Source: Galeruca laticollis
Lineage: Eukaryota; Arthropoda; Insecta; Coleoptera; Chrysomelidae
Reading direction: 5' to 3'
Length of the DNA: 64,000 nucleotides
NCBI GenBank assembly: GCA_963921935.1
Contig: OY998180.1
Span: forward strand, 110,242,183-110,306,182
Part shown: positions 22,440 through 34,085 of the stretch, piece after piece
How the letters are laid out: each line of letters starts with the position of its first letter
How positions within the stretch are numbered: position 1 is the stretch's first letter
The notes under the pieces: generated by a model
Databases searched by the model: none
Told to the model about the DNA's origin: nothing
Seen by the model: only the letters and a program-made list of their open reading frames with translations
Translations under genes and position numbers: made by a program

Positions 22440-22840
22440 TAAAAACATATAAACACAAAACAAAATCCTTTTAATAGAAACATTGTTACGGCTATGGTCA
22501 ATATGTTAGAACAAATCTTGATAATAAAGATTCCTTCAAATACAAGTTTTCCTACGACCAGTGAAACTGCAATTAATATAGGTATTTGTAAAAATGTGTT
22601 TTGTTTACGTCTATGTGTCATTTTAACTAAATTGTTGCAACCAATGTTTTAAGGTAAGACTATTTTAAATCTTTGCTGTGTGAAAAATATTCACAAAAGC
22701 TATTTGTATATTATGATAATTTTAGTTTTGGCTTGACAAACACCAGGGAAGCCGGTCGAAACGTTGCCTAAACATTAAAACTTAAAATAGATTAAAAGCT
22801 ATTTGTTCAAACCGAACCATATTCATATCAAATTATATAT
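22440..22840. other. Probable PLE tail and flank
   Basis: At 22748-22775 the text 'ccggtcgaaacgttg' repeats the CGAAACGTT signature seen at other PLE ends in this window. Otherwise the sequence is AT-rich and featureless. Confidence 0.4.
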
Positions 22841-22844
22841 TCTT

Positions 22845-23115
22845 GGATTGTAACCATTTTTTAATATCTCTTTTTAATGATGATGTTGTGGGAACCTTTC
22901 CTACCATACGGCTGTTGTAAGATGCATCGTCTATTACAATTACAGCACCGTCTGACAATTTTTTTAAGAAATTCAGAAAACCAATTTTCTAATATCAATC
23001 CATTCGATAATCTCCAGTTTTCTTACCTTCAAATACTAGCAATTCATCTTTAAGAAATCCATACCATTTTCAGATTTTTCAAGTCTTCATGAAATAAAAA
23101 TCGAATAGATGTATC
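22845..23115 (-). pseudogene. DDE (IS630/mariner-like) transposase fragment
   Basis: The minus strand reads KYGMDFLKDELLVFEGKKTG, then a gap, then KLSDGAVIVIDDASYNSRM and LKRDIKKWLQ. The VI-DDASYNS block carries the second catalytic Asp of the DDE_3 group. Both ends and the rest of the domain are missing. A relative with the same layout is at 56170-56870. Confidence 0.65.
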
Positions 23116-23119
23116 TACC

Positions 23120-25200
23120 CATATTTTGTAAATTGTGTGACCTTCGTTTAGCTAGGTCTTATATTTTAATAAAACAATAACAATAACCCACGAACGCAAG
23201 AAATGATATATATGTCAAAAGTGCTGAGTAAAACCGGGTGTGATCTGACCCATCAGGAATTTACAGAATTGCCAACTAAAAGTCAAATCACTCCTCCTAG
23301 TTTAAAAAAAGGGTTTAGTCGTTGTGTAGTTCATATAAAAATATTCATGTCAATGATTTAATTTGCTTCAAGAGTTGCTATTTAGACATTATAACATTTT
23401 TGCAAAAACTATTATGTCAGAGATAAAGACGTATAATAGCAAAGACAGGAGAGCTTTCCTAAAAATTCTCACACAATTAATGCATCTACAGCACTATACA
23501 CACATGAGACACAGAATCATCTAAAAAAATCAATTACAAAAACCTTTTAATAAAATAAATGTTCGGGATACAACGAGTATGCTGAAGAAACAAACCCCTA
23601 CAAAAAAATCGGGTTCCTCATGCTGAGGGTTTGTAAATTCGATTAGCAGTTAGAATAAGAAAGCTGCACATATACCTATTGGATCTAGTGTCAATTTGAA
23701 AAGAGTTTTTTTTAATTCCCAAATTTGTTATCAAATTATTCAATTAATGAATGTATTGAAACATAACAGTATTATGAGTGAAAAGATATTCACATTACGA
23801 TTGAAAGAATATTTCCTAAAAGTATTCCAATTAAAAGTAACACAAAACGTCAGTTTCTCAAGTGAAATGCGATATTTTAGTCAACTATGTACACATTCGA
23901 GAGCCTCTTCATGAAATATGATCGGTTAACAGCGTTAATAGGGATTAAAACTAACAAATCTCCAGGTGCTATCGATGATCTAATTAGTTGGTAGGCTATA
24001 ACAAAATGAGTAATTCTCGAATCTTTAATATTTATCCTCGTCTCAAAAAGTGTTTCTACTCATTCATGCAGAATGACGAACGATGTAGAATGGGCAATTA
24101 AAAAAATATAAGACGGTAAATTCAGACATATAAATGAAGTTAAAAATTAGAATGTATGCCCAACGTTATACGAATAATTATTCTCAGCTAGAAATACAAT
24201 AAAACACCAATAAATTCACTTGTATTTGATAGTATATTATAAAATACGTATTTTATTTTGACTATTCCAAACTTTAACCAAAATATTCAAGTTTCCCAAG
24301 AGTACAATTCACATACATGTCCCGTAGAGACGTGTACATCTAATTAATATGCACCCTTTCCCTTGCGGAGCATTAAGAAACTCTGGAATGAATAAATGAA
24401 GAAATGACCAAGCACTGATCTTTCACTTGACCCGCGTAGCGAAGAACCTGTCGAGCGAGTGTATGATGCTTTCGATTTCGGATGCTGCATCTTGAGTTTT
24501 TCTCATGGAATTATCGTTGTAACTCGTTTATGGTTTAACTGTGAGGAAAAGTGTTCTGTAACGGTTTTTTCACAACGAACTTTATGGAAATTAGTAAAAC
24601 TGGGACACAAAATTGTTTTAATCGTGTGTAAGGTGATTCAAAACTATTGCGATATCGGCTAAGGGCAAAATGTGCATAATTATAATATTACTGTGGAATA
24701 AGATACAGAGCTTTAAAATCCTGTATATTTAATTGTTGTCAAAATCGATACCAAAGCATAGATTTGGACGAGGAATATTATTTTATATATTATTTGACAT
24801 TTCGTTACAGGGGTGCCACGTATATGAAATTAAGTGGCAGCTTTTTTATCGGAACTTTTTAGTGATGACGTAATCATCATTCATACGTAATATTGATAGT
24901 TTTGGTTGAACACGATAATTTCACCAAACTCGATTAACAGTTCAGAACATCAGTAGGGGTTTTAAAATAACAGACATTAAAAAAGTTGTTACGTAAAGCT
25001 CATATTTCGACGGTAAAGCAGAATTAAAAACAATTTAACGTAAAAAGAGCAGAGCTAAATGTACTACGTGGCCTCCTCCGATTTCTATGCCTATCGTAAT
25101 TCTTGTAATTAACGACATTCGGATGTTTAAAAAACATTATTCTGTCCGCTTATAAAATTGTCCACACTTTGTACTTTTTTTTCTCCAGAGTTTGTATCGT
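23120..25200. other. No recognised gene
   Basis: A 2-kb AT-rich stretch. Short open frames at 23696-23914 and 24459-24662 have no recognisable motif, and I do not call them genes. A GC-richer patch near 24310-24470 is unidentified. Confidence 0.45.
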
Positions 25201-25209
25201 GAGTTCTAT

Positions 25210-25430
25210 GCAGTATATCTCTCGACAGTCTTCAACCCAATACAGGGAGAAATAGATGAAGGGATAGAACGATATTTATCCACACCTCTAGATATATAGC
25301 AACCGCTCAAAGCTGTAACTCAAAACGAGGTAGTCCAAAAAACAAAATAAAAGAAAAGCTCCAGGTAATGACCTTGTAACAGCAAAAATATTCACAGAAC
25401 TACCCAGAAAAGTAATAATAATACAATACT
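25210..25430 (+). pseudogene. Jockey-like LINE reverse transcriptase fragment
   Basis: The plus strand reads YLSTPLDI and LKAVTQNEVV, then after a shift NDLVTAKIFTELPRKV. This is the opening of the RT domain of Jockey-type LINEs (the usual KAPG-D-IT-K-LKELP-K order). Only about 70 codons survive, with stops and a shift. Confidence 0.55.
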
Positions 25431-25560
25431 ACATATAACTTTTTTAAATGAAACTAACTGTTTCTAAATAATTCAACAATATAATGAAAAAATTATAAAA
25501 ATTCTGAAAAATTGACAATTGTTTCGATATTACTAAATATCATCATCAGGATGACATGTT
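25427..25560 (-). ncRNA. Hammerhead-like repeat copy 1
   Basis: On the minus strand 25549-25521 reads CTGATGA, then a 6-bp stem GATATT/AATATC with a short loop, then CGAAAC. AATT and GTC follow at 25516-25514. This is the hammerhead order (CUGAUGA - stem II - GAAA - very short stem III - GUC). The downstream part is homologous to the copy at 55990-56070. Self-cleavage is inferred, not shown. Confidence 0.5.
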
Positions 25561-25579
25561 ACGTTTCATGTGATATCTA

Positions 25580-25757
25580 CAGTTGAATTATTGAATCTTT
25601 ACCCGTGCGTCATTAATATCTGATAACATAACCGACAAATGCCAAATTATTTTGTTCTGTTCTTCACTATTAATAGAAATAGGTGCCACTTAATAATTAT
25701 GACGGTTATGTAATCAGGTATTAATGACGCACGGGTAAAGATCCAATGAATCAACTG
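25580..25757. repeat. Inverted repeat, 39-nt arms
   Basis: Arms 25580-25618 and 25719-25757 pair with about four mismatches and share 'ctttacccgtgcgtcatta'. The 100-bp interior has no recognised content. Confidence 0.75.
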
Positions 25758-25943
25758 TGCCTGATGTTTAATAATTATTTTAGGCTAGACCAAGAAGTGA
25801 CCTACCTTGTGATTGACTTGTGATTATAATAATAATAACTGTATTCACAATAAATAAGTATAATGGTTACAATTATAAATAGAATAAGTGAATAAATTAG
25901 AAATGAACGATAAGTACTTGTAGTTATTACATTTAAATTTAAC

Positions 25944-25971
25944 GTTTCGGTCTTATTATGACCTTCATCAG
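25944..25971 (-). ncRNA. Hammerhead-like motif with exact CTGATGA core
   Basis: The minus strand reads CTGATGA, A, GGTC, a 7-nt loop, GACC, then GAAACGTT. Stem II is four GC-rich pairs. The stem III/cleavage side is less clear than at 25514. It is probably the end of a Penelope-like element, since CGAAACGTT recurs at other PLE ends here. Confidence 0.5.
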
Positions 25972-26052
25972 AAATAAAATTTGTTAAAACTTCAACAGAA
26001 CATTCACTTGACCTTTTAACATACTTCATAGATATTTAGTACGTATCACATA

Positions 26053-26079
26053 ATATATATATATATATATATATATATA
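26053..26079. repeat. (TA)n microsatellite
   Basis: Thirteen TA units. PLE-type terminal sequence follows immediately. Confidence 0.9.
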
Positions 26080-26084
26080 GTAGA

Positions 26085-26240
26085 AGGGTAGTCGTTGCTG
26101 ACGAGTTAGGATAAAACTTATCGCACTTTATTTGGGGGACAGCAGCAAAAGGTTAAGATTATCCAAGCTTTCGAATATTATTTATTATATTCACCTTCAG
26201 GGAAGCTATAAGTGAATGAAGCAACTGTTAACAATTCTTA
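26085..26240 (-). mobile_element. PLE-like terminal fragment
   Basis: 'ggacagcagcaaaaggtt' then 'ccaagctttcgaatatta' resembles the arms of the giant inverted repeat at 34.1 and 34.9 kb ('gatagcagcaaatg', 'ccaagctttcgtaa'). At 26200-26167 the minus strand has CTGAAGG, a stem GAATAT/ATATTC, then CGAAAGC, a decayed hammerhead-like motif. Confidence 0.45.
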
Positions 26241-26392
26241 TTAGAGTTAAGTTTTACTCACATCCTTGTGAGGTTAAACCAATGATGTTTTAATTTTAGT
26301 GATGTACATATTAAATCAAAGCTAATCACTTAAATGCTTGAACTTTCGTTAGAGATTAAAATATTAATAAGATATCTAATCCAAAATTGTAT

Positions 26393-26500
<108 letters not shown>

Positions 26501-26654
26501 TATATTTTTTTTTTCGGAGGTGAAAAAATGCATCATGCACGCAGCTCTTTGCTGCGACTTGGACTTCAACCAAGTAAAACAACACCTCCTCCAAGGGAGT
26601 CTGCTTTGGAACCGCTGGTTAGCATTACATCAAGGCAGCCCCGGTCTCATTTTC

Positions 26655-29552
26655 TTATACCTGCTCTGCAGCTCTCTTTTGTCTCCCATATTCATCCTTT
26701 TCTTTTTGGCTCATAATATCTCTTATCATTTTATTTATAGATTTCCATTTTTGCTTGCTCTCTAACATCTGAGGTACAAATGTGTCCACTGTTAAATTGA
26801 TGCCCACTTCAAGAGACGTCGTTGTTCTATGTCGGTTCCATCTTTCGCAATGGAATATTGTGTGTTCCACCGTATCCAAGCTGTTACAGTATTGGCACAT
26901 GTCGCAGTTGTCGTGACCAAAACGTTTAGCGTATGTCCTGAAACATCCGTGTGCCGTTAAAACTTGAGTTAAAAAGTAATCTGTTTCACGGTGTTTACAG
27001 CTAATCCAAGCTTCAATATCGGGTATTACTCTTTTCGTCCACTGCGCTTTTGTGGCTTCATTTTTCCACCTATGCTGCCAACTGGATAGGGCTTCAGCTC
27101 TGGCAGTTGCCTGTTTTCTAGCCTGAACTTTGTGTCTATTGTTGTATAGATATGTCCTTTCCCAGACCATAAGGTCTATAGGTAATGTAGCTGTTACTAC
27201 TTGCAGCGCAACACATGAAACCGTCCTGTATGCCGATGCTACCCGCAATAGCATTTTTCTTTGGGCTTTTTCCATTCGCTTTCTGTATTTTTCTATTTTT
27301 AAAGCCCTGTTCCACACAGGAGCACCATATAGTAATATGTTGTGCATTGCACTACAAAACACAGCCCGTCGGCTACTTCTTGGTCCTCCAACATTAGTCA
27401 TGAGCCTTATTAGTCTAGAGACCTCTTCTTCAGTCTTTTGTGCCGTAACTTCAATATGATTGCCAAAGCGCATCTTCTCATCGATATTTATCCCTAAGTA
27501 TTTGATTGTTTTTGGCGGGGAGACATTTATTCCTTGAAAATTGAAAACTATTTCTTCCCTGTCTCGTTTACCTCTAAGTATCACTGCTTCGGTTTTATCT
27601 GGCACTAGTTTTAAATCATGTCTTTCCATCCAATTGCTAATATCTTGTAGACACTTATTCGCATTTCGTACTAAGATATGTATATTTTTGGCTCCTATAA
27701 GTAACGCTAGATCATCCGCGAACCCTATGCAGCAAGCGTCATCAGTGAGGTCCAGATCTAGTACATCATCATAGAGAATATTCCATAGGGTCGGTCCTAA
27801 AACCGAGCCATGTGGTACCCCTGCGGTAACTTCTATGGCATCACCTTTTCCGACAGTAATCTTCCTATTTTTTAGGTAGCTAGATATTATGTTTATGAGA
27901 TAGCTAGATATATTTCTTTCTCGTAGTTTCTTCATGATAATGCTATGACGGGCCGAGTTAAACGCGTTTTTGACGTCTACCGTTATTAACACACACCATT
28001 TTTGCTTGTATTCTTCCACCATTTCCTTCATGGCCTCCAGAGCTTGTACAGCTGACTTTCCTCTTTGAAACCCATACTGATGCTTATGTAGGCCTCCCTT
28101 TTTTTCCAATTCAGCCGTTAACCTATTTCTGATGAGTGTTTCCATAAGTTTGCTGATCGTATTCAGCATACAAAGTGGTCTATACGAATTTGCTAATTCT
28201 GGGGGTTTTCCGCCTTTTAGTATTAATATAACTTTAGCCAGTTTCCATTCCTCGGGAAATACCTGTGACATTAGCACACTGTTCATAGTACTCAGAATCA
28301 GCTGAGGGAATTTAGAAGCAAGCAGTTTGATTGCTTCCGGTGGAATTTTGTCCAATCCAGGGGCCTTTCTGTTCTTCATGCTATTAATGGAGGTCTCAAG
28401 TTCCTGTTTCGAAAAGGGGTTTATGTTTGTATCATTCTCTACTATTTCCCAGCTATCAGCCTCAAATGAGAAAATGTGAGTCACAATTTCTCTTTTCTTA
28501 TCGGTACTTAAATGATAGGGCACCAATGTATTGAACCTTTTTGCTACGATTTTGTACGCATCTCCCCATATGTTGTTATCCAGATCTTGGCGCAGTTCAT
28601 TCCAATATTCCTTTTTCGCTTCTTTTATAACTTTTCTTAATTCATTCTTTGTTGTTTTATATGCCATCTATTCTTCGTGTTTTTGCTCTAGTCAACTTCC
28701 TCCTAAATCTTATGCATTCTGCCCTTTTTTCACCTATTTTTTCATTCCACCAGTATGGGTTATTAATAGTTTGCCTATCAGTATTTGTGCAGTTTTTGTG
28801 TGCTTGTTGGATCCATTTGCTTAGCGTCTGATAAGTAGGTTCCAAAGTATTTCTGCAGATTAGTCCGATGTTGTTAGTAAAAGAGTCCCAATCTACAGTG
28901 GTATTTCCTATATATTTTGTATTTCTTAACTTTTCATTAATTTCAAAATGTATGAAATTATGTTGTGTCAATGATTCATCCTCCAAGACTTCCCAATTTG
29001 CTATTTTCCCTGCAATATTGCTTGTTGAAATTGTCACGTCAATGTAGGATTCACTGTTTCCTCTCACAAATGTAGGTTTTATCCCGGTATTATGCACAAC
29101 CATGTCTAGCTCCGAGATCCATTCCATCCAGTGTTCTCCTTTTTTGTCGGTTTTGGGTGAACCCCACATAGGAGATTTGGCGTTTATGTCTCCAAGTACA
29201 ATGTAATCGGTTTTACTACGCTTAACGTGTCCCATTATTTTATCTGATTCATTTTATAATCTCTTAGCATTATATTGGGAGATATGTAGCAACCAATCAT
29301 TGAAAAGTTTCTCATTTTCACCATTACAAACCCCTCTCCGCTTACATGTTTTACTATGTCCATACCTTTATTTATGATTAATATAGCCACATCCGCCCTC
29401 TTGTCTTTAAGCCAATTTTGGCCTTCTACACGCTTTTTTTTCGGTTCACAAACAACTAGTATGTTGACATTCCTTTGCATGGCCGTTGCGTATGCCATGT
29501 CCTGTGCTGAATAGGCCCTACCCACATTTATTTGTAATATTTTTATTGTCAT
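26655..29552 (-). pseudogene. LINE ORF2: endonuclease and reverse transcriptase, two frame breaks
   Basis: The start at 29552 gives TIKILQINVGRAYSAQDMA, the N-terminus of an APE endonuclease. After a shift near 29235 the frame reads YIVLGDINAKSPMWGS (catalytic GD-N) and NNPYWWNEKI. After a second shift near 28667 a 670-codon frame holds the RT: NRKAPGLDKIPPEAIK, SYRPLCMLNTISKLMETL, GVPHGSVLGPTLWNILYDD and the active site GFADDLALL. The C-terminus has a CCHC finger, CDMCQYCNSLDTVEHTIFHC. The stop is at 26655. The domains are those of R1-clade LINEs, which nick target DNA and prime cDNA there. The two shifts leave no intact ORF2. Confidence 0.9.
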
Positions 29553-30056
29553 TATGCTTTATTTCCTCCCCTACCATTTACTGCCTCTCTTGCTTTGGCT
29601 TCTATCAGTTTTCTGTATACTGGGCACCTAGTTTGGTCAGCCCTATGTCCTTCTTGTTTGCAAGTTAGGCAAAAACTATTGTTTGTGCAGTCCTTTGCCC
29701 TATGGTTTTCTTTACTACATTTAAGACATATCTTAGACCTATCCTCTCCAGTGCATTCGCTTGTGTGATGCCCGTATTCTAGGCATCTATAGCATCTGGT
29801 AGGGTTTACTCGCGGTCGCACCCCACAGGATACCCAGCCGATTCGTATATTCCCTCTTTTTATGAGCTCTCTCGCCAGCACTTTCCTTAATGCGACCGTA
29901 GCGTTTTGGCTACCTCTTTGGCTAGGTCGTATCGATAAAACTCTCACCTCGCCTTCGGCATTTGCGTTTCCTACGCTTTTTCGCAAAGCTTCCTCGATTT
30001 CCTGTTTACTTATGTCACCATCAATATTAGAGATGTAGACTATATCATCACTACTT
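29552..30056 (-). pseudogene. LINE ORF1 C-terminal part with three zinc knuckles
   Basis: The frame is open from the 5' junction and reads DDIVYISNIDGDISKQEIEE at the start. It then carries three CCHC knuckles: CYRCLEYGHHTSEC, CLKCSKENHRAKDC and CLTCKQEGHRADQTRC. The stop overlaps the ORF2 start (29552). The N-terminal half was lost on insertion. The product would be the RNA-binding partner of ORF2. Confidence 0.85.
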
Positions 30057-30063
30057 TATGTAC

Positions 30064-30080
30064 ATATATATATATATATA
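30064..30080. repeat. Short (TA)n tract
   Basis: Lies between the LINE target duplication and the 30.1-kb hairpin unit. Confidence 0.85.
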
Positions 30081-30082
30081 AC

Positions 30083-30551
30083 AAAAACAGAATTAAATGG
30101 GTAAATCACGCAAAATAGGTTACAGAGAATGAGTGGTAACCGTGGACATGCATGTTTCTAGCTCATTAGCCGTCATCGGCACGGTATAACCAAGAAAGGG
30201 TGTACAACTTGGGAGCAAGAATGTTAATTGAAACATGAGAAAACACAAACAACGGATTTCAACAAGATAACCAAACACACATTTGTGCCTTCAAATGGAA
30301 GATCCCGAGTTTTCAGGACAACAACCAACAGAGACACGCACGCGTCTATAGCTCTCCTGTCTGAACCTTCCGACCCTGGAAATGGACAAATAACCAATGA
30401 AGAGATGAAAGAATAACGCGTGGAGTGTAAAACAAAAACAGAATTAAATGCGTAAATCACGCAAAATAGGTTACAGAGAATGTAACCTATTTTGCGTAAT
30501 TTACCCGTTTAATTCTGTTTTTGTTTTACACTCCACGCGTTATTCTTTCAT
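30083..30551. repeat. Direct plus inverted copies forming a 71-nt hairpin
   Basis: A ~48-bp block beginning 'aaaaacagaattaaatg' occurs at about 30083-30130 and again at 30432-30480. The second copy is followed, after a 5-nt loop (30476-30480), by its own inverse. Arms 30405-30475 and 30481-30551 pair with about three mismatches. The interior (30131-30404) has no recognised protein. (TA)n tracts lie on both sides. Confidence 0.8.
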
Positions 30552-30573
30552 CTATATATATATATATATATAT
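30552..30573. repeat. Short (TA)n tract
   Basis: Directly follows the right arm of the hairpin. Confidence 0.85.
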
Positions 30574-30810
30574 ATTATTCTTTTATTTTATTACAATTTA
30601 TAATTTGATTATACCAATAATTGTAGTTTTATTTTCGAATCGAAGCATATAATAAATTATTTCCATAACAAAAACGATTAAATTGGTCATATTTGATTTA
30701 TGAAAAGGAAATTGAACCCAATTTTAAGTTGACAATATAAAGAAACAATACAATTTGATATAATAATGGATTTAAACCAATATATGGGATTTTAAAAAGT
30801 CAGTTTCATT

Positions 30811-31194
30811 AGACGTCAAAATTGGGAAAGGAGATAAATTGTATCCTCAACAAAAACGATTAAAACCTGTATATTTAATAAAATAATAATAAATAATCGG
30901 AAGAAAGAATAATCTATAAACTATTATAATACAATTTGGTGCGTACTAAATTTTATTCAAAATTGGAATCAAATGGCATAGAGTTGAGAAACGTAAAGGT
31001 GCTTACAAAAGTCATAGCTGTTAGTGTTGAAAAATATTCGAAGTTTGTTTTGGACCAAACAACCATAAATCCGGAGTAATATAAGGTACGAAAGTTTTAT
31101 TAATTTTATGAGCTCATAAAACGGATCTGTGCGTGATCAGTGTCATTGGGGTTTCCTTCTAACATCTGAGGAGAAAAATAAATACACATTTTCT

Positions 31195-31197
<3 letters not shown>
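30811..31197 (+). repeat. Direct repeat copy 1 (~390 bp)
   Basis: Nearly identical to 33248-33658 over most of its length, for example 'ggcatagag...gagaaacgtaaaggtgctta' and 'gagctcataaaacggatctg'. At its right end it runs into (TA)n. No coding frame is evident. Confidence 0.85.
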
Positions 31198-31236
<39 letters not shown>

Positions 31237-31287
31237 GATGTAAATATATATTATAAATATATATATATATATAATATATATATATTT

Positions 31288-31335
<48 letters not shown>
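31197..31335. repeat. (TA)n microsatellite, interrupted
   Basis: Two long TA blocks separated by short AT-rich spacers. Confidence 0.9.
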
Positions 31336-31337
<2 letters not shown>

Positions 31338-31439
31338 TCATTTAATTTCTTCAACCATTTATTTATAATATTGAAAAGTTTATTTTCTTGGGTTCCTAGG
31401 TTGTTTGAAATAATAAAACACGATTATGTTTCACATTTT

Positions 31440-32096
31440 TCTATGAAAAATGGATATATATAATTTTAACGTTTCGCTTCTTTTTTGGAAGCATTTTCAA
31501 AAACAATACCATTGTAAAAATAAGAGACGATTAAAATATCAGCAGATAGATAAAAACATAACATTAGTAGGTTTCTCAAAAACATTAATAGAAACATAAA
31601 AACAAAGCATTAAAATTGATGTACTCACCTTAGAATATCAACGGAACGATACTATACGAGGTAGGTTGAAAATGAATTTAGTTGATTAGCTTATAATAAA
31701 TTTGACTTAAGTTTTTAATATCTTGTCTATCATTCACAGAAAACTTATCTTGTTTTATGTGTATCATCTCTTTAATGGACAATTTTTGATGATTGGTGTC
31801 TTGAGCTAAAATTTTTGTTTTTTTATAATCAAATTCATGATTCTCAGTGCTTTCATGTTTGTGTAAAGCGGTTGATGCATGGTATGGAGTATATAATATT
31901 TGATTTCTTGTTATCTTTGGTTTTGTTTTTTAGTTTAGTAAAAAGTGGCGATAATGTGTTGTGGGATTTATGGCTTACATTGATGTTATGCTTTGATAAA
32001 ATGTATTTAAGTTTTTCTGATAACTGATTTGTGTAAGGTAGGGCTATATATGTATCTTTTTCTTGGCTTGATTTTATTTGTATATTTGGTTTTATG

Positions 32097-32098
<2 letters not shown>
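31440..32098 (-). pseudogene. Penelope-like element, 3' part, internally deleted
   Basis: The minus strand near 32060-31900 reads IALPYTNQLSEKLKYILSKH and LFTKLKNKTKDNKKSNII then YSIPC, the region before the GIY-YIG domain. The next block, HEFDYKKTKILAQDTNHQ and MIHIKQDKFSVNDRQDI, is the normal C-terminus, so the endonuclease core between them has been deleted. At 31500-31471 the minus strand has a TGCTTC/GAAGC stem followed by CGAAACGTT. A (TA)n tract breaks the element at 32098. Confidence 0.65.

Positions 32099-32160
<62 letters not shown>
32098..32160. repeat. (TA)n microsatellite
   Basis: About 31 TA units at the 5' break of the PLE fragment. Confidence 0.95.
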
Positions 32161-32163
<3 letters not shown>

Positions 32164-32639
32164 ATAGTATGAACCATCCAGTAAGTATAATGAGCACTTT
32201 GAATCTATTTTCTTGAATGCATTTACGTTGTGACGAAATTGATAAAACTGCTGATATTCTAAATTTAAACTATTTGGAGATACATACTGCTTTTGTTTTA
32301 AAATTAACCCAAACATGAATCCTAAGAACGGAGATCCAAAAAGTGCTTCCTCATATAATAAATATAATAGGGAATAAAAGAATATGGGAAAAGATGGTTT
32401 TATAATGTAATAAATGATTAATCGAGTTAAATAATAATAATCTACATTCCTTCGGACTAATACTTTTTGTAATAATAGTAATTAATTTCAATAAAATGAA
32501 TATTTTGATACTGTCTTTATGGAATTATTTGGAATTATTTTAACCTCAAGTGTACAGTATTATATTTTATATGTTTACTTAAGAAAAGAGAGCTAGTTAT
32601 ATATATGAGAGATGCGGCAATTCAGAAACGATAAACCCA

Positions 32640-32894
32640 CTCTTGGTAAAACAAGCTTCTAGTACCGAAACATTGTCCGATTTAAAAGTAGCAGTCACTA
32701 CATTGGAAGCAAAATGTAGGGCCAAAGATAAGATAATCGAAGAAACAACACAGAAATTACGAAATCACTTGAGTAGTTCTGTATTAATTAATCTTATGAA
32801 CCGTATCGAATCTTCAAGAAACGCTCAAACTCAAATCGATCATTCTTCAAAGGATAAAAGGGGCATTCCATGTAAATGCGGAAGAATCCATTAA
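32640..32894 (+). CDS. Short open frame with coiled-coil character, unknown
   Basis: The frame is open from about 32622 to TAA at 32894. It encodes a charged heptad-like stretch (DLKVAVTTLEAKCRAKDKII) and ends in a Cys/His pair, PCKCGRIH. I do not recognise a family. It may be a decayed gag-like or transposon accessory protein lying between the two 0.4-kb direct repeats. There is no clear start codon context. Confidence 0.25.
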   Translation, partial: LLVKQASSTETLSDLKVAVTTLEAKCRAKDKIIEETTQKLRNHLSSSVLINLMNRIESSRNAQTQIDHSSKDKRGIPCKCGRIH

Positions 32895-33247
32895 GATAAC
32901 AAACATGTTTGTTTAAGTGGATTTATGGTAATCAATTTCAAAAGAATCCGTCGAAATTAGAATTTAATTTAAAAGAAACACATTAAATTTTTATATAGTT
33001 AGTAAATATGTTGTTTTATGCAAGGGATTTCAGGAATTTTTAATGAATAGTAAGTAAGTTATGTTAATATTTATATGTATAAAAATCTTAATCTCTATAT
33101 ATTCTAATTTATAATACTAAAATGTTATTTTCATGTATATACGGCTTTAGAAATTAACAGTTAATACGATAGAGTTTTTAGTTTCGCTAGCAACCCGCAA
33201 CGAGATAGATTATGATAAAAAAAATTTGAAGACTGTCAGTGAATTTG

Positions 33248-33658
33248 AAGACGTCAAAAATTTGGGAAACGAGATAAATTGTATCCTGAATATAAAATAT
33301 TAATACCTGTATATTTAATAAAAAGGAAAATTAAACGAATTTCAAAGTAATAATCAGAAGAAATAAGAATATTTAAACTATTACAATACAATTTGGTACG
33401 TACTAAAATTTATTCAAAATTGGAATCAAATGGCATAGAGAGTTGAGAAACGTAAAGGTGCTTACAAAAGTCATAGCTGTTGGTGTTGAAAAATATTCGA
33501 AGTTTGTTTTGGACCACACAACCATAAATCCGGCGTAATATAAGGTACGAAAATTTTATCAATTTTATGAGCTCATAAAACGGATCTGTGCGTGATCAGT
33601 GTCATTGGGGTTTCCTTTCTAACATTTGCGGAGAAAAATGAATACACATTTTCTAAAA
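33248..33658 (+). repeat. Direct repeat copy 2 (~410 bp)
   Basis: Partner of 30811-31197, 2.4 kb away in the same orientation. I judge it roughly 90% alike by eye. Confidence 0.85.
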
Positions 33659-33957
33659 TTTGACGGTCATTGGCGGTTTATATTTTTTATTTAGAATAAG
33701 ATAATTATAATTGTATGTTATTATGGTAATAATTTTGGATTGTTACCTATGATATGTGTATATAGATGCAGTAACAATATTTCATAATTAAAATTCCTGA
33801 AATCATAAGCTTGTTCATTTTAATATCACAATCCAATAATTAGAGTAAATTTGAATGGCGCAATTGAACCCTACCCTTTGATAGAGTTTATCATACATGC
33901 TTAACGATTATTCAATCACAAATAATAAAATACTATATAGATATAGAATACATAACA

Positions 33958-33960
<3 letters not shown>

Positions 33961-34026
<66 letters not shown>
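33961..34026. repeat. (TA)n microsatellite
   Basis: About 30 TA units just left of the giant inverted repeat. Confidence 0.95.
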
Positions 34027-34033
<7 letters not shown>

Positions 34034-34085
34034 GTATATAGCTGAAAAGCAAAAAACGCCGTGATCGCTCCTGATCAATTAGAAC

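Larger units (their letters stand above)
26506..30056 (-). mobile_element. R1-clade LINE, 5' truncated
   Basis: A 13-bp direct repeat, TATGTACATATAT, flanks the element at 26493-26505 and 30057-30069. The minus-strand 3' end is an A run (26506-26514). The order is ORF1 with zinc knuckles, endonuclease, RT. The break inside ORF1 right at the 5' junction shows truncation on insertion. Both junctions lie in TA-rich microsatellite DNA, in line with R1-clade relatives that favour simple repeats. Confidence 0.88.

Noticed and set aside
25802..26029. 75-codon minus-strand frame with a hydrophobic end
   Set aside because: It runs across a hammerhead-like motif and AT-rich non-coding sequence and has no family resemblance; a transmembrane-like stretch is expected by chance in AT-rich DNA.
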